DNA of 64,000 bases from Cryptomeria japonica (GCF_030272615.1 NC_081410.1:286687957-286751956); one strand, 5' to 3'. Counted from the first letter of the stretch, positions 24,001-35,977 are shown. Numbers and translations are program-made. The notes: generated from the letters alone by a model not told the origin.

Positions 24001-25247
24001 GCTTCAACATCTAGACTTTGATCCCTTGTTAGGAGGTCCGAGAAATACCTCTTAGCTTCATTCCTTATTTCATCTTCCTTCACCAACTCCCCACTGTCCA
24101 CAACTAACTTATTCATCCTGTTGGCTGCTTTATGTTTGATGGTTGACATATGGAAGAATCTTGTATTCCTGTCTCCTTCCTTGAGCCACATGCATCTCGA
24201 TCTCTGCTTCCAGAACATTTCCTCTTTAGCAATAATGTCATGGTATTTCTTAAGAATCTCATTCTCCTCAGCAATAAAAACAATACTGAAACCATCCTTT
24301 TGGATCTGGTCCTGTATTTCTTTAAGGTTTTCCTGAATTTTACTCTTAGCCTCAAATATATTCCCAAATTTTTTCTTATTCTAGATTCAAATGTTGTCCT
24401 TCACACTTTTGAGCTTCTTAACAACTTTGAACATTGCCGTTCCCTCAACTTGGATACTCCACCATTTTTGAATATATTTTTTAATGTCGGGGTGAAGAGT
24501 CCACATTTTTTCAAATCTAAAGGGATAGTTTTTTCTTCTATTGATCAGATCAGCATTGAAAGTGATTGGAAAGTGATCGGAACCAACCCGAATATGTGCA
24601 GACAAAGAACAGAAATACTGACTGTACCAATCATCAGAAATTAGAGTTTGGTCAAGGCGCACTTGAATAAGGTCATTACCATTTCTTCTATTTGTCCAAG
24701 TGAAATTACAACCCTGTATCTCCAAATCATTAAGAGCTAGGGAATAAATAAAATCCATGAGGGCCATCCTACTTTCCAGCTGAGGAGGACTGCCTCCAAA
24801 TTTTTCCTCCTCTTTCAAAGGTGTATTGAAATCCCCCATAACCATCCAACTTAGATTTTTGAAACTTTCCCTAGCCTGTCTAATTCTTTTCCAAAAAGAG
24901 TTTCTGGCCTTTAAGGTATTAGGAGCATAAATGTTTGTGAGAACCCATGAAAAACCATCTTTAAGATGCTCAAATTTAATACAAGAAAAATTACTTTCCT
25001 GAATAATGACCTGGCCTTTAACAGTGTTAAGATTCCAGATGGTTGCAATGCCTCCAGAAGCACCCTCAGAACTTCCCCCACTAATATTACCATTTTTGAA
25101 GAACTTCAAAGATTCAACTTTTTCTCTACTCATTTTGGTTTCTTAAATAAGAAAAATGTCAGGATTTCTATCTCTTATCATATTCCTAATAATATCATGT
25201 TTATGGGGATTGTTTAGACCCCTTATGTTCCAAGAAATTATCTTCAT
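21061..25247 (-). pseudogene. LINE ORF2: endonuclease, reverse transcriptase, zinc motif, RNase H; broken
   Basis: ORF2 starts at ATG 25247 (MKIISWNIRGLNNPHKHD). The APE-type endonuclease (25247-24530) shows SWNIRG, ETK, GDFNTPLKEEE, TWTNRR and SDHFPI; a TAA replaces the residue before ETK. RT (24218-22500) shows FIALIPK, NGFVPRRQILD, LNLDLSKAYDRV, GLRQGDPISP and FVDDTIIMG. The CX2C region (22165-21700) has CVLCFQEEESVDH. RNase H (21600-21150) has INFDGAAKGNPSPLGYG, IEGDSNNII and SVDWAANMA; the usual glutamate in the second motif is Lys (HKVKAMAAL). Several frameshifts and TAG stops split it, so it is dead. It would carry out target-primed reverse transcription. Confidence 0.92.
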
Positions 25248-25341
25248 AGTTACTTACCAATCCCAGCTCCTTGAGAGTTTTTTGAGTTCCGTCTGCTATG
25301 TTCTTGTTGGCATCCATATCTCTAACTTTGTGGTTAGAGGG

Positions 25342-26986
25342 TCATCCTAGGGAAGAGAAGACATATCCCACATCAACTTGAGCTATTCTACTAGATTTCC
25401 TAATCATGGATGTCGAGGGTGTTGCTTCTTTCTTACTCCTATGTTTAGGCTGCTTCCATTTCGTTTTTGACACAGGAGCCACTTCCGGATTGATGAGGAT
25501 TTTGGAAATTTCATCTTCATTACCCCATTTAGGAGTTCTGGACTCAGTTGAAATAATGTTTGTTGTTCTTGAGTTCTGATCCAAATCCGAAAGACTCAAT
25601 CCCAAAATTGCACACTTTTGGGCTTCTTGAATTTCAAAACTAGGTATGGCTACAGAAGAGTCTATCCTTTCAACTTGTGGATCTGGGATCTCACCTTCCT
25701 CAGGTTGATAGTATCTAGCTTCCACTACCTTGTTTTCATATGTGTCATCAACCACTTCATCTTTCGCTTTTGGAGGATCATTCTGATCTTTCAAATCCTT
25801 TTTCTGAGTTGTTTTTATGGGACTAGCTTTGGTTGTTTCATTTCTATCCGCTTCCTGTACCGTGGGACTAAAGATAGAGTTTGAGGCTTCCTTCTATTCC
25901 CCCAAAGGAGAAAAGTGATTGGAATTTTCTTCCTTATTTTCTGTGTTTTTAACTTGCCACACCCATTTCTCTGGCATATTCTAGCTTTCAATCTGAGGTT
26001 TTAACTGATTAGGCTCCACCTTTTGCTTTTTTGGGCAAGATTTTGCCCAATGACCTACCTTTTTACAGTGGAAACATGCAAAAGGAATAGTTTCATATTC
26101 TATATGTTGCTTCCAATTTCCCAGTTTTGAAACTAGATCAATCTGTTCCGGCATATCTGCCTCAGGGGCTACTCCAACATAGAACCTTGCATGGGTTAAT
26201 CTTCTTTTTGAAGCAGTGACTGGGTCTATAGAGAGCATCTCACCAAAAGAACTTGCTATTCCAGAGAAGATGCTTTCTGCCCAATACTCAAGAGGCAACC
26301 CTAGGAGTTTTATCCAAACTGGAACCTGCGCCAGAAGAGAATCATTCATATTTAATTTTGGATGCCATTTTCTTAGAACCAGGGCTGTCTTTCCCACCAT
26401 CCAAGGACTCCCACACAAGATCTTAACCTTATCTTCTTTGCATGAAAAAGAGAAAGATAGAAGACCTTTGGGTAGTGTCGAGACCTCAACGTTTCCTTTA
26501 AGGGCCCATTTTTGATTAACAAAGGCCCTAACAACTTCAATGTTTGGGCTAGACCCATAAATTTCCCTACCAAGGAGTTTGACATACTGTTGATATTATG
26601 GTCCAGAACCAGGTCAGGGATGGAGATAGCAAACTTACCACCAGAAGGGTTAGAAATGTTCTTAACAGAGGAAGGGAGGATTTACCAGTTGGTCTAGATC
26701 CAAAAAGGGAAGACCATTTTTTCCCCTCCCTCTCGTTATCCATGAGGTCAACTAGTGGCATGGGTCCCCCATTGGACCCTTCCCCCAGATGCCTAGAAGA
26801 ATTCGTTGTCACAACAAATAGAGTACCATCGGACTGTGAGTCAGCAACAGGAACTAGGAAGTTTGGGGGCTTGTCCTTATCATCAATAGGACTAGCACCA
26901 TTGATCTGGCCACTCTCACCATTGGAACCAAGGTTTCCACCTTGCTAGAAATCTGAAATTTAAGCTCCCACTCCCGCTCCTCCCAT
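25342..26986 (-). pseudogene. LINE ORF1: DUF4283-like domain plus CCHC knuckle, broken
   Basis: The likely start is ATG 26986 (MGGAGVGA). Two early in-frame stops (TAA, TAG) stand where Gln codons would fit, before QGGNLGSNGESGQING. After frame changes near 26700 and 26400, the conserved part (26418-25981) has WMVGKTALVLRKWHP, VPVWIKLLGLPLEYW and the knuckle CFHCKKVGHWAKSC. An acidic tail (25794-25342, RYYQPEEGEIPDPQ) ends 94 bases before ORF2. This is the usual plant L1 ORF1, an RNA-binding particle protein. Confidence 0.85.
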
Positions 26987-27017
26987 CTTTCTCTGTGTTT
27001 ATCATTATAATTTTATG

Positions 27018-27190
27018 GTTTGAACCAAGGATGTAGGCTCTATAGGCAAGAAGCCCCACCATTTCTCCAAGGTTCTCCCCATGGACAAACATGCTCCATT
27101 GTCAACACGGTAGAGATGAACCCATGGGGTTTGAACCTAGGTTGTAGGCACTACAGGCAAGAAGCCCCACCATTTCACCAAAGGGTCATC
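27018..27190 (-). promoter_or_regulatory. two tandem tRNA-like units with Pol III A/B-box matches at the LINE 5' end
   Basis: Two copies, 110 bp apart, each read on the minus strand TGGTGAAATGG (or TGGAGAAATGG), about 30 bases, then GGTTCAAACC. These resemble the A box and B box (GGTTCGANNCC) of tRNA-derived promoters. B-box matches are at 27018-27027 and 27128-27137; A-box matches at 27059-27069 and 27170-27180. They lie upstream of ORF1 in its orientation. They could be a tandem promoter of the LINE or a SINE-like fragment. Resemblance by eye only. Confidence 0.4.
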
Positions 27191-27228
27191 CCCAATTCAT
27201 GTGGAGGGAAAGAGGAAGGGGTAGGGAA

Positions 27229-27339
27229 GAAGTAGACGTTGAAGGATATTAGAGCTGTTTAAAATGAAGTAGACGTTGAAGGATATTAGAGCTATTTAAA
27301 ATGAAGTAGATGTTGAAGGATATTAGAGCTGTTTAAAAT
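27229..27339 (+). repeat. 37-bp unit in three head-to-tail copies
   Basis: Units at 27229-27265, 27266-27302 and 27303-27339 differ by one or two bases. The unit corresponds to one copy in the intact copia (near 39862-39898, GAAGCAAATGTTGAAGG...). The array abuts the LINE junction. Confidence 0.9.
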
Positions 27340-27418
27340 GAGCCTACCATTATATATTATGAAAAATCTAGTGCTATCAATATTTCTAAGAATCTTGTGT
27401 TGCATTCTAAGACAAAGC
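27340..27418 (+). pseudogene. copia RNase H fragment of the first internal region
   Basis: Continues the host copia after the triplicated unit: GAGCCTACCATTATATATTA, then GTGCTATCAATATTTCTAAG and GACAAAGC, matching 39895-39972 of copy 2. It ends at the insertion point of the minus-strand copia. AAAGC (27414-27418) is the target duplication. Confidence 0.85.
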
Positions 27419-28479
27419 TGTTAGGTCCTGGAGACAACCGAGAGGGGGGGGTGAATCAGTTGTCTAATAAATTTAAACCAAAAACAACTTAATCAACTTT
27501 CTACTTAATACCGGTGAAACAATCTTTTATATTGGTGGACAGTTTTATCAGATAATTTGCAATACTGATAAATATTAATGTATGAAACAAAAAGACAAAG
27601 TCATCCACAACACATAACACCAATATTTGTATGTAGAAACCTTGTAAGGGGAAAAACCACAGTGGGAAACCTTACCCACAATCAGATGATACTACTACAG
27701 ATAGTAAGTGTATACAAATGGGGTCTACACATGCAGAAAGGCAAAGCGCCTAGAGCTTACTACTCAAACACAAAATAGGAGTCACACTAACTACAATTGG
27801 ATGGTAAAATCCAATAAGGATGTACTGCTCAAAATAGCATCTTCATATGCTGGATTCAGTACTGGTGTAGTTTTGATATGCTTTCACAAAACCTTCCTTC
27901 ACCTTCAAATGATGTATGCATGTATAGCTCTACTTATTCTTGCATATACCTTCACACAAATCTTCTTCGCATTCCCTTATCGATCTTACAAATAAGATCT
28001 TATATTTATATCATAACCTAAGACCAATTTTAGTAGGTCGGCTCTACAAGATATTACAATAAAATCATTTTACAAATAAATTAATGCCCGATGCAATAAC
28101 CGATTCAACATGTCAGCTTAATGCATTTACAACAACAATAAGTCATCTCCATAGCATGCCATGCTGATCTGGAAAAGATAAACCTGTCGGTGTATAACCT
28201 AGACCTATTTGCCGATAATAGCAAATATGTAAATACGAATATACCAATAAACAAAAATCCAAGATAAGGTGTCCACACGATGTCTTCAACATAACCAAGT
28301 ATTTTCCATGCCCTTCCAAGTGTCGGTGATCATTATATCCTACCGGTGTACCAAATACAGGTGACTGTGCATAAGTCACTTGCTTGCCAGTGAAAGTTGA
28401 TGATTCTCCAAAGTGCCAAAGTTGATAAGTGTTTAGTAGGTGTTGACATCAATGACAAAACCATACCAAAATACCAACA
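27419..28479 (-). repeat. minus-strand copia 3' LTR
   Basis: In element orientation it starts TGTTGGTATTTTGG and ends GACCTAACA. GATATAAATA (28003-28012, minus strand) is a likely TATA box. Confidence 0.9.
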
Positions 28480-28491
28480 ATCTCCCCCTTT
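28480..28491 (-). promoter_or_regulatory. minus-strand copia polypurine tract
   Basis: AAAGGGGGAGAT in element orientation touches the 3' LTR, preceded by CATCAATGCC as in E1 and E3. Confidence 0.85.
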
Positions 28492-28823
28492 GGCATTGAT
28501 GGCAACACAAGAAGGAAAAACCATCAAAGTGCCAAAACAGAAATGCCAAATACCAAAATACCAATAATTATCAAAATATAAGTAATCTTTCTCAAAGTAA
28601 CAATCTCTCCCCCTAAGAGTAACATGGGTTTCCTTGTGTTTTTCCATACCAATCTCTCCCCCTTTGACATCAAATGCCAAAGTTATTACCAAGCCAAGTT
28701 CATATAAAAAATACCAATCAATTTAGTATACCAACTACTCCCCCTGAGAAGTAGCTTCCTCATCAAAGCTAGAGTAAAAGATTTCTCTGTTAATTATGTC
28801 GGTTGATAACAAACATCAACTTC
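28492..28823 (-). other. 3' untranslated region of the minus-strand copia
   Basis: About 330 bases between the pol stop and the purine tract. It contains several extra GGGGGAGA-type purine runs, a feature also of the composite's 3' region. No gene. Confidence 0.6.
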
Positions 28824-31800
28824 CTAAGTCTCTATTAGTGGGGGTATGACCCCAAGCTGGTCTCTGAGATATTAAAAAGTCTCCTTAGGCAGAGGTTTAG
28901 TGAAGATATTTGCAATCTTCTCTTTAGTATTCACATAAACCAGTTTTATTTCCTTTGCTTCAACATTTTCCCTTAGAAAATCTAGTTTGAGGGAAACATG
29001 TTTGGTTTTAGAATGTAGTACCGGATTCTTAGATATATCAATTGCTACAGTGTTATCACAATAGATAGTTATAGGTTCCTTTCATTTTACTTTTATGTCA
29101 TTCAACATTTGTTTAAGCCATAGTACCTGTGTATAGTTAGTTGTTGCTAGAACATATTCTGATTCTGTTGTTGATAAAGATGTACAACTTTGTTTCTTGC
29201 TCAACCAAGAAACTAGTCTACTTCCAAGAAAGAATGCTCCGGTGGTGGTGCTTTTTCTATCATCCACATCTCCTGCCCAATTTGCATTTGTGTATGCACA
29301 TAATTCAAAGTTTTCATCTCTAGGATACCATAATCCAAGATTTATAGTGCCTTGTAAGTACCGGAAAATCCTTTTTACTGTTGATTCATGATTTTCTCTG
29401 GGATTACTTTGACATCTTGAAACAATACATACTGCATTCATGATATCAAGTCTAGTTTGTGTCAAATACAGTAAACCTCCTATCATAGATTTGTACCTAG
29501 TTGGATTAATAGGTGTAGATTCATCCCTTAGTGATAGTTTGTCATTTGTAGTCATAGGTGTGCTTACCGATTTAGAGTTCTCCATCCCAAATTTCTTTAG
29601 TAACTCCTTTAAGTATTTGGATTGACTTAAGAATATACCTTTGTCAGTCTGTGAAATTTGTAATCCTAAAAAGAATTTTATTTCTCCAATCATAGACATT
29701 TCAAATTATTGTTGCATTTCAATAGAAAATTATTTACATAATCCATCTTCTCCTCCAAAGATTATATCATCAACAAAAAATTCTATAACCAAGATGTCAT
29801 CATTAGTTACTTTATAATATAAGTTGTTGTTAGCATTACCTTTAGAAAAACCAATCATCAAAAGGTACTTATCTAATCTTTCATACCAAGCTCTTAGAGC
29901 TTGCTTCAATCCATACAAAGCTTTCCTTAACTTGCAAACCATATTTTTGTTATTTGTCAAAGAAAATCCATCAGGTTGTTCAATGTAAACTTCTTCTTCA
30001 AGATCTCCATTCAAAAATGCACATTTAATATCCATTTGATATACTTTGTAGTTCTTGTGTGCTGCAAAAGCCAAAAATAATCTGACTGCCTCAATTCTGA
30101 CTACCGGTGCAAAGGTCTCATTGTAATCAATTCCTTCTTTATGAGAATATCCCTCACACACTAGTCTTTCTTTATTTCTAATAACCTTACCATCTTCATT
30201 AAGTTTATTTTTGAATACCCATTTGGTTCCAATTACATTTTTATCTTTAGGCTGGGGAACTAATGTCCATGTGTTACTCTTCTCAATTTGTTCTAATTCT
30301 TCTTCCATAGCTTTAATCCAATATTTATCTTCACATGCCTCATTAACTGATGATGGTTCAATTTGAGAAATAAGACATACCTCTTCATTTGCCAATCTTC
30401 CTCTTGTCATAACTCCTTTATACTTATTTCCAATTATCTAATCTTCAGAATGATTCAGTCTTACATATCGGGGTGTTTTTGTTTGCTGTTGTTCCTCAGT
30501 TACTGTGGAATTTTCAAATGATACTGGTGTAACTGGATCTTCATTTTGTATTAGTGGGTTCAGTGCAGGTTCATTTGTTAGAATTTCTGTTGCCGGTTCA
30601 GAATCTATATACCTTGAAATTCCTCTGAATTGTTCATCAATCTTCACATTTGTACTCTCAACAATTTTTTGCAATCTTTTGTTAAAACATCTATATGCTT
30701 TACTCTTAGATGAATAACCAAGAAATATTCCTTCATCACTTCTAGGATCAAATTTCCCAATATACTCATCTCTTCTAATATAGCATTTACTTCCAAAAAT
30801 TCTAAAATATTTAAGAGTAGGAGTAATACCAAACCATAGTTCATGAGGGGTCTTATCGATTTCACCTTTGATGTGAACTTTGTTGAATATATAGACCATT
30901 GTACTTACTGCCTCTCTCCAATATACATGTGGTAGGTTTTCTTTTGATAACATACTCCTTGCTGCATCCAAGATAATTTTATTTTTTCTTTCAACAACTT
31001 CATTCTGTTGTGGTGTCTGAGGTGCTAATAGCTGTCTTCTGATTCCATTTTCTTCACAGAATGCATTAAATTCCTTAGATATAAATTCTCCTCCTTGATC
31101 TGATCTTAGACATTTGATTTTCTTACCAGTTTCATTTTCTACCATTGCTTTGAACAGTTTGAACTTTCCAAGTGCTTCTGATTTTTCTCTGAGAAAAGTA
31201 ACCCAACACATTCTAGAATAGTCATCAATGGTTAGCATGAAATATCTATCACCTTGTAAGCTTTTAATTCTAGCTGGACCACATAAATTAGTATGAATTA
31301 AATCAAGAGCATTATTGGATTTTTTTGAAATACTTTTGAAACTAGCTCTAACTTGTTTTCCAAATTGACATTCCTTACATATTGTATTGTGAAGTTTGAC
31401 AATTTTAGGTAAATCTCTAACTTCCTTAGTAGTACTAATTTTCACCATGTAATCAAAGTTTACATGACACAGTCTCTTATGCCATAGCCAACTTTCATCA
31501 ATATGTACAATCAAGCATGTCTTTTCACTGTTATTCAAATGAAAGATATTACCTCTAGTTTGATTACCGGTTGCAATTTCCAAACCAGTTCTATTCATGA
31601 TTTTGCATTTTCTATTTTTGAATTGTAACTGAAATCCTTTCTCAACTAATTGACCAACACTCAAAAGATTATCCTTTAAACCTTCAACATAGTAAACAAT
31701 GTCAGTATTATGCTTACCATCAAGAGATATTGTACCCTTACCTTTGATCAAACAAGCTTTGTCATCTCCAAATCTCACTAAGCCTCCATTGTATTCTTGA

Positions 31801-32969
31801 AAGTTCAAGAATTTACTTTTATCTCCTGTCATATGATGTGAGCATCCTGAATCAATGATCCACTCATCCTTTACTTCAATTTTAGCTACCAAGGCCTTCT
31901 CTACTAGTTGGACTATAGGTGTCGGTTGATCTTCTGTTATAGCAACAAAAACCTATCCATTGTCTGCCGAATCTTCATCAGAATCATCAGTCACTCCTTC
32001 ATCAGCAAGATAACAAGATTTGTCTTTATTCTTCTTAAATTTGTATCTCTGATATTCAGGGTTAGGCTTGTATGTTCTTCTAGCTTCTTCTCTTAGTCTA
32101 GGATGTCTATTAGGGCATCTTGAGGCCATATGACCAATCTTATTACAATTAAAACATTTAAAGGGTGCTTTACCGTCATAGTTACTTCCAACTGGACCTT
32201 TAGGCATTTTCCTTGCAAATAGTGCTTCAAGTTCTTCATTTTCTTTCCCGCTTTATTCATGTTCTCTTGCATAAAAAGCTTTCCAATCAGATTTGTCAAA
32301 TGATCATGCAAATGATGTTGATGCTTTAAAGGCTAAATCTGTCTTTATAGTAGCAACATGACCAAATTCCTCAATTTCAAAGGCTGAAAGTTTTCCAATC
32401 AATGTATCTCTAGTTACTAATGTATTAGGCATTGTTATTAACTCATTTATAGCAGTGACCTTCATTTTGTATGCTGGTGGCAATCCTCTTAAAACTTTTG
32501 AAACAATTTCATCCTCACTTAAGGTTCCTCCACAAAATTTAATACCCAAAACAATTTCATTAACTCTTTCCATAAAAGCAAAAATCCTTTCATCGTCTTG
32601 CATTTTCAGATTTTCATACCTGACCCGGAAGGTTTCAAGTTTTGCAATTTTGACTATGGAATCTCCTTCATTCAGTGTTTCCAGATGATCCCAAATAGCT
32701 TTAGCAGTTGATCTGTCTGATAATCCCATGACTTGTTGATCTGTTAATGTGCTCAAAAGTGCTTCTCTTTCTTTGCAATCATTTTCCTCATCTTTAGTCA
32801 AGGTAGGTGGATTAGGCTGACCGGGAGTGGGAACAGTATAGCCATTCTTTGTAACTTCCTAGATGTCCTTTCCAATGCAATTTAGATGTGTCTCCATTCT
32901 AATCTTCCATATGCCATAGTTGGTTCCATCAAGTTTAGGACTGTCCTTCCTAAAATAGTTAGTAGACAT
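28824..32969 (-). pseudogene. copia gag-pol polyprotein, few stops
   Basis: Gag starts at ATG 32969 (MSTNYFRKDSPKLDGTNY) and has LETFRVRYENLKMQDDE. After one frame change near 32300-32210 the rest (32207-28824) is a single frame with only in-frame stops. Knuckle CFNCNKIGHMASRC. Protease IIDSGCSHHMTGD, intact. Integrase HKRLCHVNFD...CKEC, with core HTNLCGP, DDYSRMCW and SDQGGEF. RT has GTKWVFKNKLNEDG, YQMDIKCAFLNGDLEEE and FVDDIIFGG. RNase H has TNANWAGDVDDRKST and ends NIFTKPLPKETF...LRDQLG. The aspartate of the usual HTDLCGP is Asn here. Stops at 31953, 30438 and near 29720 fit single substitutions. It could supply enzymes for pol-less relatives if an intact sister exists. Confidence 0.92.
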
Positions 32970-33010
32970 TGGATCTCCTCAAGCTGTTAAACTTCTACAA
33001 AAGAGGACTA

Positions 33011-33023
33011 GGCTCTGATTCAA
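33011..33023 (-). promoter_or_regulatory. minus-strand copia primer-binding site
   Basis: TTGAATCAGAGCC in element orientation, two changes from TTGGTATCAGAGCC. Confidence 0.8.
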
Positions 33024-33024
33024 T

Positions 33025-34085
33025 TTTTAGGTCACAAAGACAAATGAGAGGGGGGGGGTGAATCAGTTGTCTAATAAATTTAAACCAAAAACAACTTAAT
33101 CAAATTTCTACTTAATACCGATGAAACAATCTTTTATACCGGTGGACAATTTTATCAGATAATTTGCAATACCAGTAAATATTAATGCATGAAACAAAAA
33201 GACAAAGTCATCCACAACACATAACACCAATATTTGTACGTGGAAACCCTGTAAGGGTAAAAATCACGATGGGAAACCTTACCCATAATCATATGATACT
33301 ACTGCAAATAGTAAGTGTATACAAATGGGGTCTGCACATGCAGAAAGGCCAAACGCCTAGAGCTCACTGCTCAAACACAAAATAGGAGTCACACTAACTA
33401 CAATTGGATGGTTAAATCCAATAAGGATGTACTGCTTAAAATAGCATCTTCGTATGCTAGATTTAGTATCAGTGTAGTTTTTATATGCTTTCACAAAACC
33501 TTCCTTCACCTTCAAATGATGTTTGTGTGTATAGCTCCGCTTATTCTCGCATATACCTTCACACAAATATTCTTCGCATTCCCTTACCGATCTTACAAAT
33601 AAGATCTTATATTTATATCATAACCTAAGACCAATTTTAGTAGGTCGGCTCTACAAGATATTACAATAAAATCATTTACAAATAAATTAATGCCCTATGC
33701 AATAATTGATTCAACATGTCAGCTTAATGCATTTACAACAACAATAAGTCATCTCCATAGCGTGCCATGCTGATCTGGAAAAGATAAACCTGTCGGTGTA
33801 TAACCTGGACCTATTTACCGGTAACAACAAATATGCAAATACGAATATACCAATAAACAAAACTCCAAGACAAGGTGTCCACACGATGTCTTTGACATAA
33901 CCAAGTGTTTTCCATGCCCTTCCAAGTGTCGGTGATCATTATATCCTATCGGTGTACCAGATACCAGTGACTGTGTATAAGTCACTTGCTTGCCGATGAA
34001 TGTTGTTGATTCTCCAAAGTGCCAGAGTTGATAAGTGTTTAGTAGGTGTTGACATCAATGAAAAAACCATACCAAAATACAAATA
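33025..34085 (-). repeat. minus-strand copia 5' LTR
   Basis: Collinear with 27419-28479 and of the same length. Its inner end is mutated (CCTAAAA for CCTAACA), and the outer end in plus orientation reads TACAAATA for TACCAACA. Confidence 0.9.
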
Positions 34086-34090
34086 AAATC

Positions 34091-34266
34091 ATATATCAAT
34101 CAAGTTTCATTTTATGAGAGAGAAATTCAATGATAAGGAAGACAGATTGGAGTATTTTCCTACAAAGGAATAGATTGCAGATATATTCACCAAGCCTTTG
34201 TATGCATAAACATTTATATATCTGAGAGAGAAGTTAGCGGTGATTTCCCCTCCTGTTGTGAACTAG
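34091..34266 (+). pseudogene. last part of the first copia pol
   Basis: Resumes at ATATATCAATCAAGTTTC, exactly where the host stopped at 27418, and runs through the copia C-terminus (IADIFTKP-like, then LREKLAVISPPVVN) to a stop at about 34266. It matches 39971-40149 of copy 2. Confidence 0.85.
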
Positions 34267-34653
34267 ATGCATTGATTTGCATCGATCTGAGGGACTTCAT
34301 AGTCTTATCCTATTATCCAGATTGATGAGTGGGTACTGCTACTCCAGGGGAGTAGTCAGTGTTTGAATCACACATTTATTCAGTTATTTAGATTTGTGAA
34401 TTTATCCTAAGGGGGAGATATTGTCCTTCTTAGAGGGATATATGTATGAGATAATAATGATTTTTTTATGGCTTTGGCATTATTGTCAAAGGGGGAGAGA
34501 AGCATGTGAAAAACCCTAAAGTATTTTGAGTTGTTTGTCAAATGGGGAGTTGATCCTTATGATCTCAGGGGGAGATTGTTGGTTCTTGATTTATTTCTTT
34601 GCATTGATTGTTTTTCACATTCATATGTTGCCATCAATGCCAAAGGGGGAGAT
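34267..34653 (+). other. 3' untranslated region and polypurine tract, copy 1
   Basis: It has at least four purine runs of the GGGGGAGA type. The last, AAAGGGGGAGAT at 34642-34653, touches LTR 2 and is preceded by CATCAATGCC, so it is the priming tract. Confidence 0.8.
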
Positions 34654-35977
34654 TGTTGGATATTAGAGTTGTTGGAATGTGTTGTTGTCATTAATGTCAA
34701 CATATTCCCATGTTGCAAATAATTAGTGTATTTCAAAGATTTGTTTAGGTGATTCGTTGCAGATGTGCTAATGCAGTTTAATGGGTTCTGAGATACTTAT
34801 CTCTAGTTGATTCAATATGAGTTTCATGATGATATGTGGTGATTTGGTCAAGTTATGTGATTTGGTGTGATGGTTGGTTTTTTTATTAGCTCTGTGTTGT
34901 AGAGTTGTGGTATTTGATTCATATTGCTCCGGAAGGAATATATCTTGAGTTGCAGATTTTGGAGAGTGTTTGGGACATTCATGTTTGTCCTCTAATCAAA
35001 TGGTTCATGATTTGGAACTTTGCAAGCACATCTTTCAGTTTGTTAGTTAGTTTTCTTGTTCTCCAGTGATTTAATAATGATAATTCTTTTTATCTGAGTT
35101 GTTTTGGTGATTGCAGTGGAATTCACATTTCTTTTTAATGTTACTTGATCATGTTCTATACATTTTGGTGGTCTGTGTTGATTGTGGTGCGCGTTATTGA
35201 ATATTTTATTGGTCTGGTGGTATTCTTGATGTTATGCAACATATTCGGTGGTTTAGAGTGTTGTAGATGATCTTGAAAAATTATTTGGTGGTGTTGGGTG
35301 TTTGAGGATTTGATTTGGGTCCTTGCTATGTCCTTTTTGATATTATATTGGTCTAGTTATGGATTTATGTATCATGTGATGTACTTTTGTAATTAGGATT
35401 TATGTGTTGAGCCGACCTTAAGGCTAAGGTTGATGATTTGTATAAATAAGTGGTGTAATCATGTAAGTTGTGTGTCTGTGAATTGTATGAGAATATTATA
35501 TGTGTGAACAAGAGAATTTACCTTTCGGTAGTAGAGAAATGTTGTTGTGTAGACAATGTGCTTAATCAGAACTGTAATCAGGCATTTGGAGATGTTATTA
35601 TTTATGTTCTTGTATTTCAAATTGTTGTTTGATCTTTGCAAGGAAATGAGCCTTCCCAAGGGTTCTAGCCCTTCTTGTTTTTCAGAAGTGAGTTATAGGA
35701 AGTGTGCCTAAATGGATGTGAATTCCCCATTGTAGTATTTACACATACTACTAAAGAGTATCATCTTACTATGAGTAGGTTCCCACCATGGTTTTTCCCT
35801 TGACCAGGTTTTCCACGTAAAAATCCTTGTGTTATGTGTGTTGTTGATGTGGTGTTTATCTTTGCTATTTTTATCCTTAATTAGATCTAAAGTTAGGGTT
35901 GATTTGTTTGAGTTTGGTGAAAAATGATTCACCCCCCCTCTTAGTTTTCCTGTATTGTTGCTACCCTATTGCCAACA
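34654..35977 (+). repeat. composite copia LTR 2 (shared middle LTR)
   Basis: 1,324 bp from TGTTGGATATTAG to GCCAACA. Upstream is a purine tract, downstream a primer site, so it serves both internal regions. TATA box TATAAATAAG is at 35441-35450. Confidence 0.9.

Larger units (their letters stand above)
18967..27228 (-). mobile_element. L1-type LINE with an extra 3' ORF, inserted in the copia RNase H region
   Basis: Copia sequence stops at about 18966 and resumes at 27229. Between them, on the minus strand, are two tRNA-like repeats, ORF1 (CCHC), ORF2 (endonuclease, RT, zinc motif, RNase H), a further 1.7-kb ORF, and a T-rich 3' region ending GGTCCTTAAAACC...CAATCAATCAG at the junction. That end resembles plant LINE 3' tails with a short repeated motif instead of long poly-A. 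No target duplication is visible, and about 25-30 host bases are missing relative to the intact copy near 39830-39865. Total length, about 8.3 kb, is large for a plant L1. Confidence 0.8.
27419..34085 (-). mobile_element. nearly complete minus-strand Ty1/copia element
   Basis: Two LTRs of equal length, 1,061 bp (27419-28479 and 33025-34085), flank gag-pol. The target duplication is AAAGC (27414-27418) and AAATC (34086-34090, one change), both in the host copia RNase H region; the host sequence continues directly across the pair. Domain order gag, CCHC, protease, integrase, RT, RNase H is complete, and most of pol remains in one frame broken only by stops. It is the least damaged element in the window and a relative, not a copy, of the host copia. 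Confidence 0.92.
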
